Below, piece by piece: positions 63,997 through 64,000 of a DNA stretch of 64,000 nucleotides; within the stretch, counting starts at the first letter, position 1; the number at the start of each line of letters is the position of its first letter. The notes under the pieces are model-generated. The model saw nothing but the letters and a program-made list of their open reading frames with translations. It was not told where the DNA came from and ran no database searches. Source of the stretch: Desmodus rotundus (Eukaryota > Chordata > Mammalia > Chiroptera > Phyllostomidae). The position numbers were made by a program, and so were the translations under genes. The stretch is from positions 103,643,951-103,707,950 of the forward strand of contig NC_071389.1 of NCBI RefSeq assembly GCF_022682495.2. The letters run 5' to 3'.

Positions 63997-64000
63997 TGAT

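Larger units (their letters stand above)
61360..64000 (-). mobile_element. L1, 3' half to the window edge (ORF2 reverse transcriptase and C-terminus)
   Basis: An antisense L1 whose 3' end is near 61360. After a pyrimidine-rich 3'UTR, ORF2 starts to read at about 61583 on the minus strand: C-terminal motif YTMEYYAAERRKDLLPFV at about 61750, a middle portion (FKVLED-type, 62476-63039) and the reverse transcriptase (63573-63857), whose [23 protein letters not shown] N-terminal motif is plain. Open stretches are long but separated by frameshifts, and a Ves SINE interrupts it at 62219-62429. The 5' remainder lies outside the window. A tandem duplication of about 25 bases is present at the very end. 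Confidence 0.93.

Overview
The window is mammalian nuclear DNA, almost certainly from a microbat. It contains 17 recognisable copies or fragments of the bat tRNA-derived Ves SINE, bat-type L1 elements, and young-looking hAT and mariner DNA transposons of the kind that accumulated in vespertilionoid bats. The species cannot be named from the sequence alone.

The one functional gene I can support is ZMYM2, on the + strand. The window begins inside one of its introns and carries the last 16 coding exons (2527-47007). These splice in frame to about 760 residues, the C-terminal 55% of a protein of about 1,377 residues in human. In order they encode four MYM zinc fingers (2527-13687), a low-complexity linker, a Val/Pro-alternating segment (22858 to about 24735), an acidic stretch, a basic nuclear-localisation-like patch (26990-28290), and the conserved C-terminal domain shared with ZMYM3, ZMYM4 and QRICH1 (28330-47007). 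That domain is reported to descend from a Crypton tyrosine recombinase. ZMYM2 is a nuclear SUMO-binding corepressor that works with LSD1/CoREST/HDAC. The three introns separating the four MYM-finger exons all carry GC-AG donors with the same sequence, AG|gcaagt. This is the most striking gene-structure feature seen.

Introns 1-28 kb: antisense Ves SINEs, an RPL21 retrocopy (5969-6640) broken by a hAT MITE, a decayed Tigger (pogo-type) transposon (about 17170-19480), a MIR split by an L1M tail (16083-16455), an ORF1-only L1 in antisense (20450-21890) and a sense L1 ORF2 scrap (27655-27910). The 15.2-kb intron 28798-43975 is mostly repeats: a deleted antisense L1 with 5'UTR and ORF1 (30480-33855) carrying a hAT MITE with 8-bp target duplication, an internally deleted mariner with inverted ends and TA duplication (34214-34882), several L1 ORF2 pieces and five Ves copies.

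Downstream of the ZMYM2 stop there is a largely repeat-free stretch (47008 to about 50045) that fits a long 3'UTR. Beyond it is intergenic DNA: an antisense class I endogenous retrovirus remnant (LTR 52222-52891, a possible second LTR, and broken pol from about 55990 to 57955), an HNRNPA3 processed pseudogene within it (54115-55510), an L2-type LINE fragment, a HAL1/L1M ORF1-type fragment (about 59600-60430), and an antisense L1 (61360 to the window end) with ORF2 reverse transcriptase and C-terminus, interrupted by a Ves SINE. No RNA gene, CRISPR array or prokaryote-type system is present.
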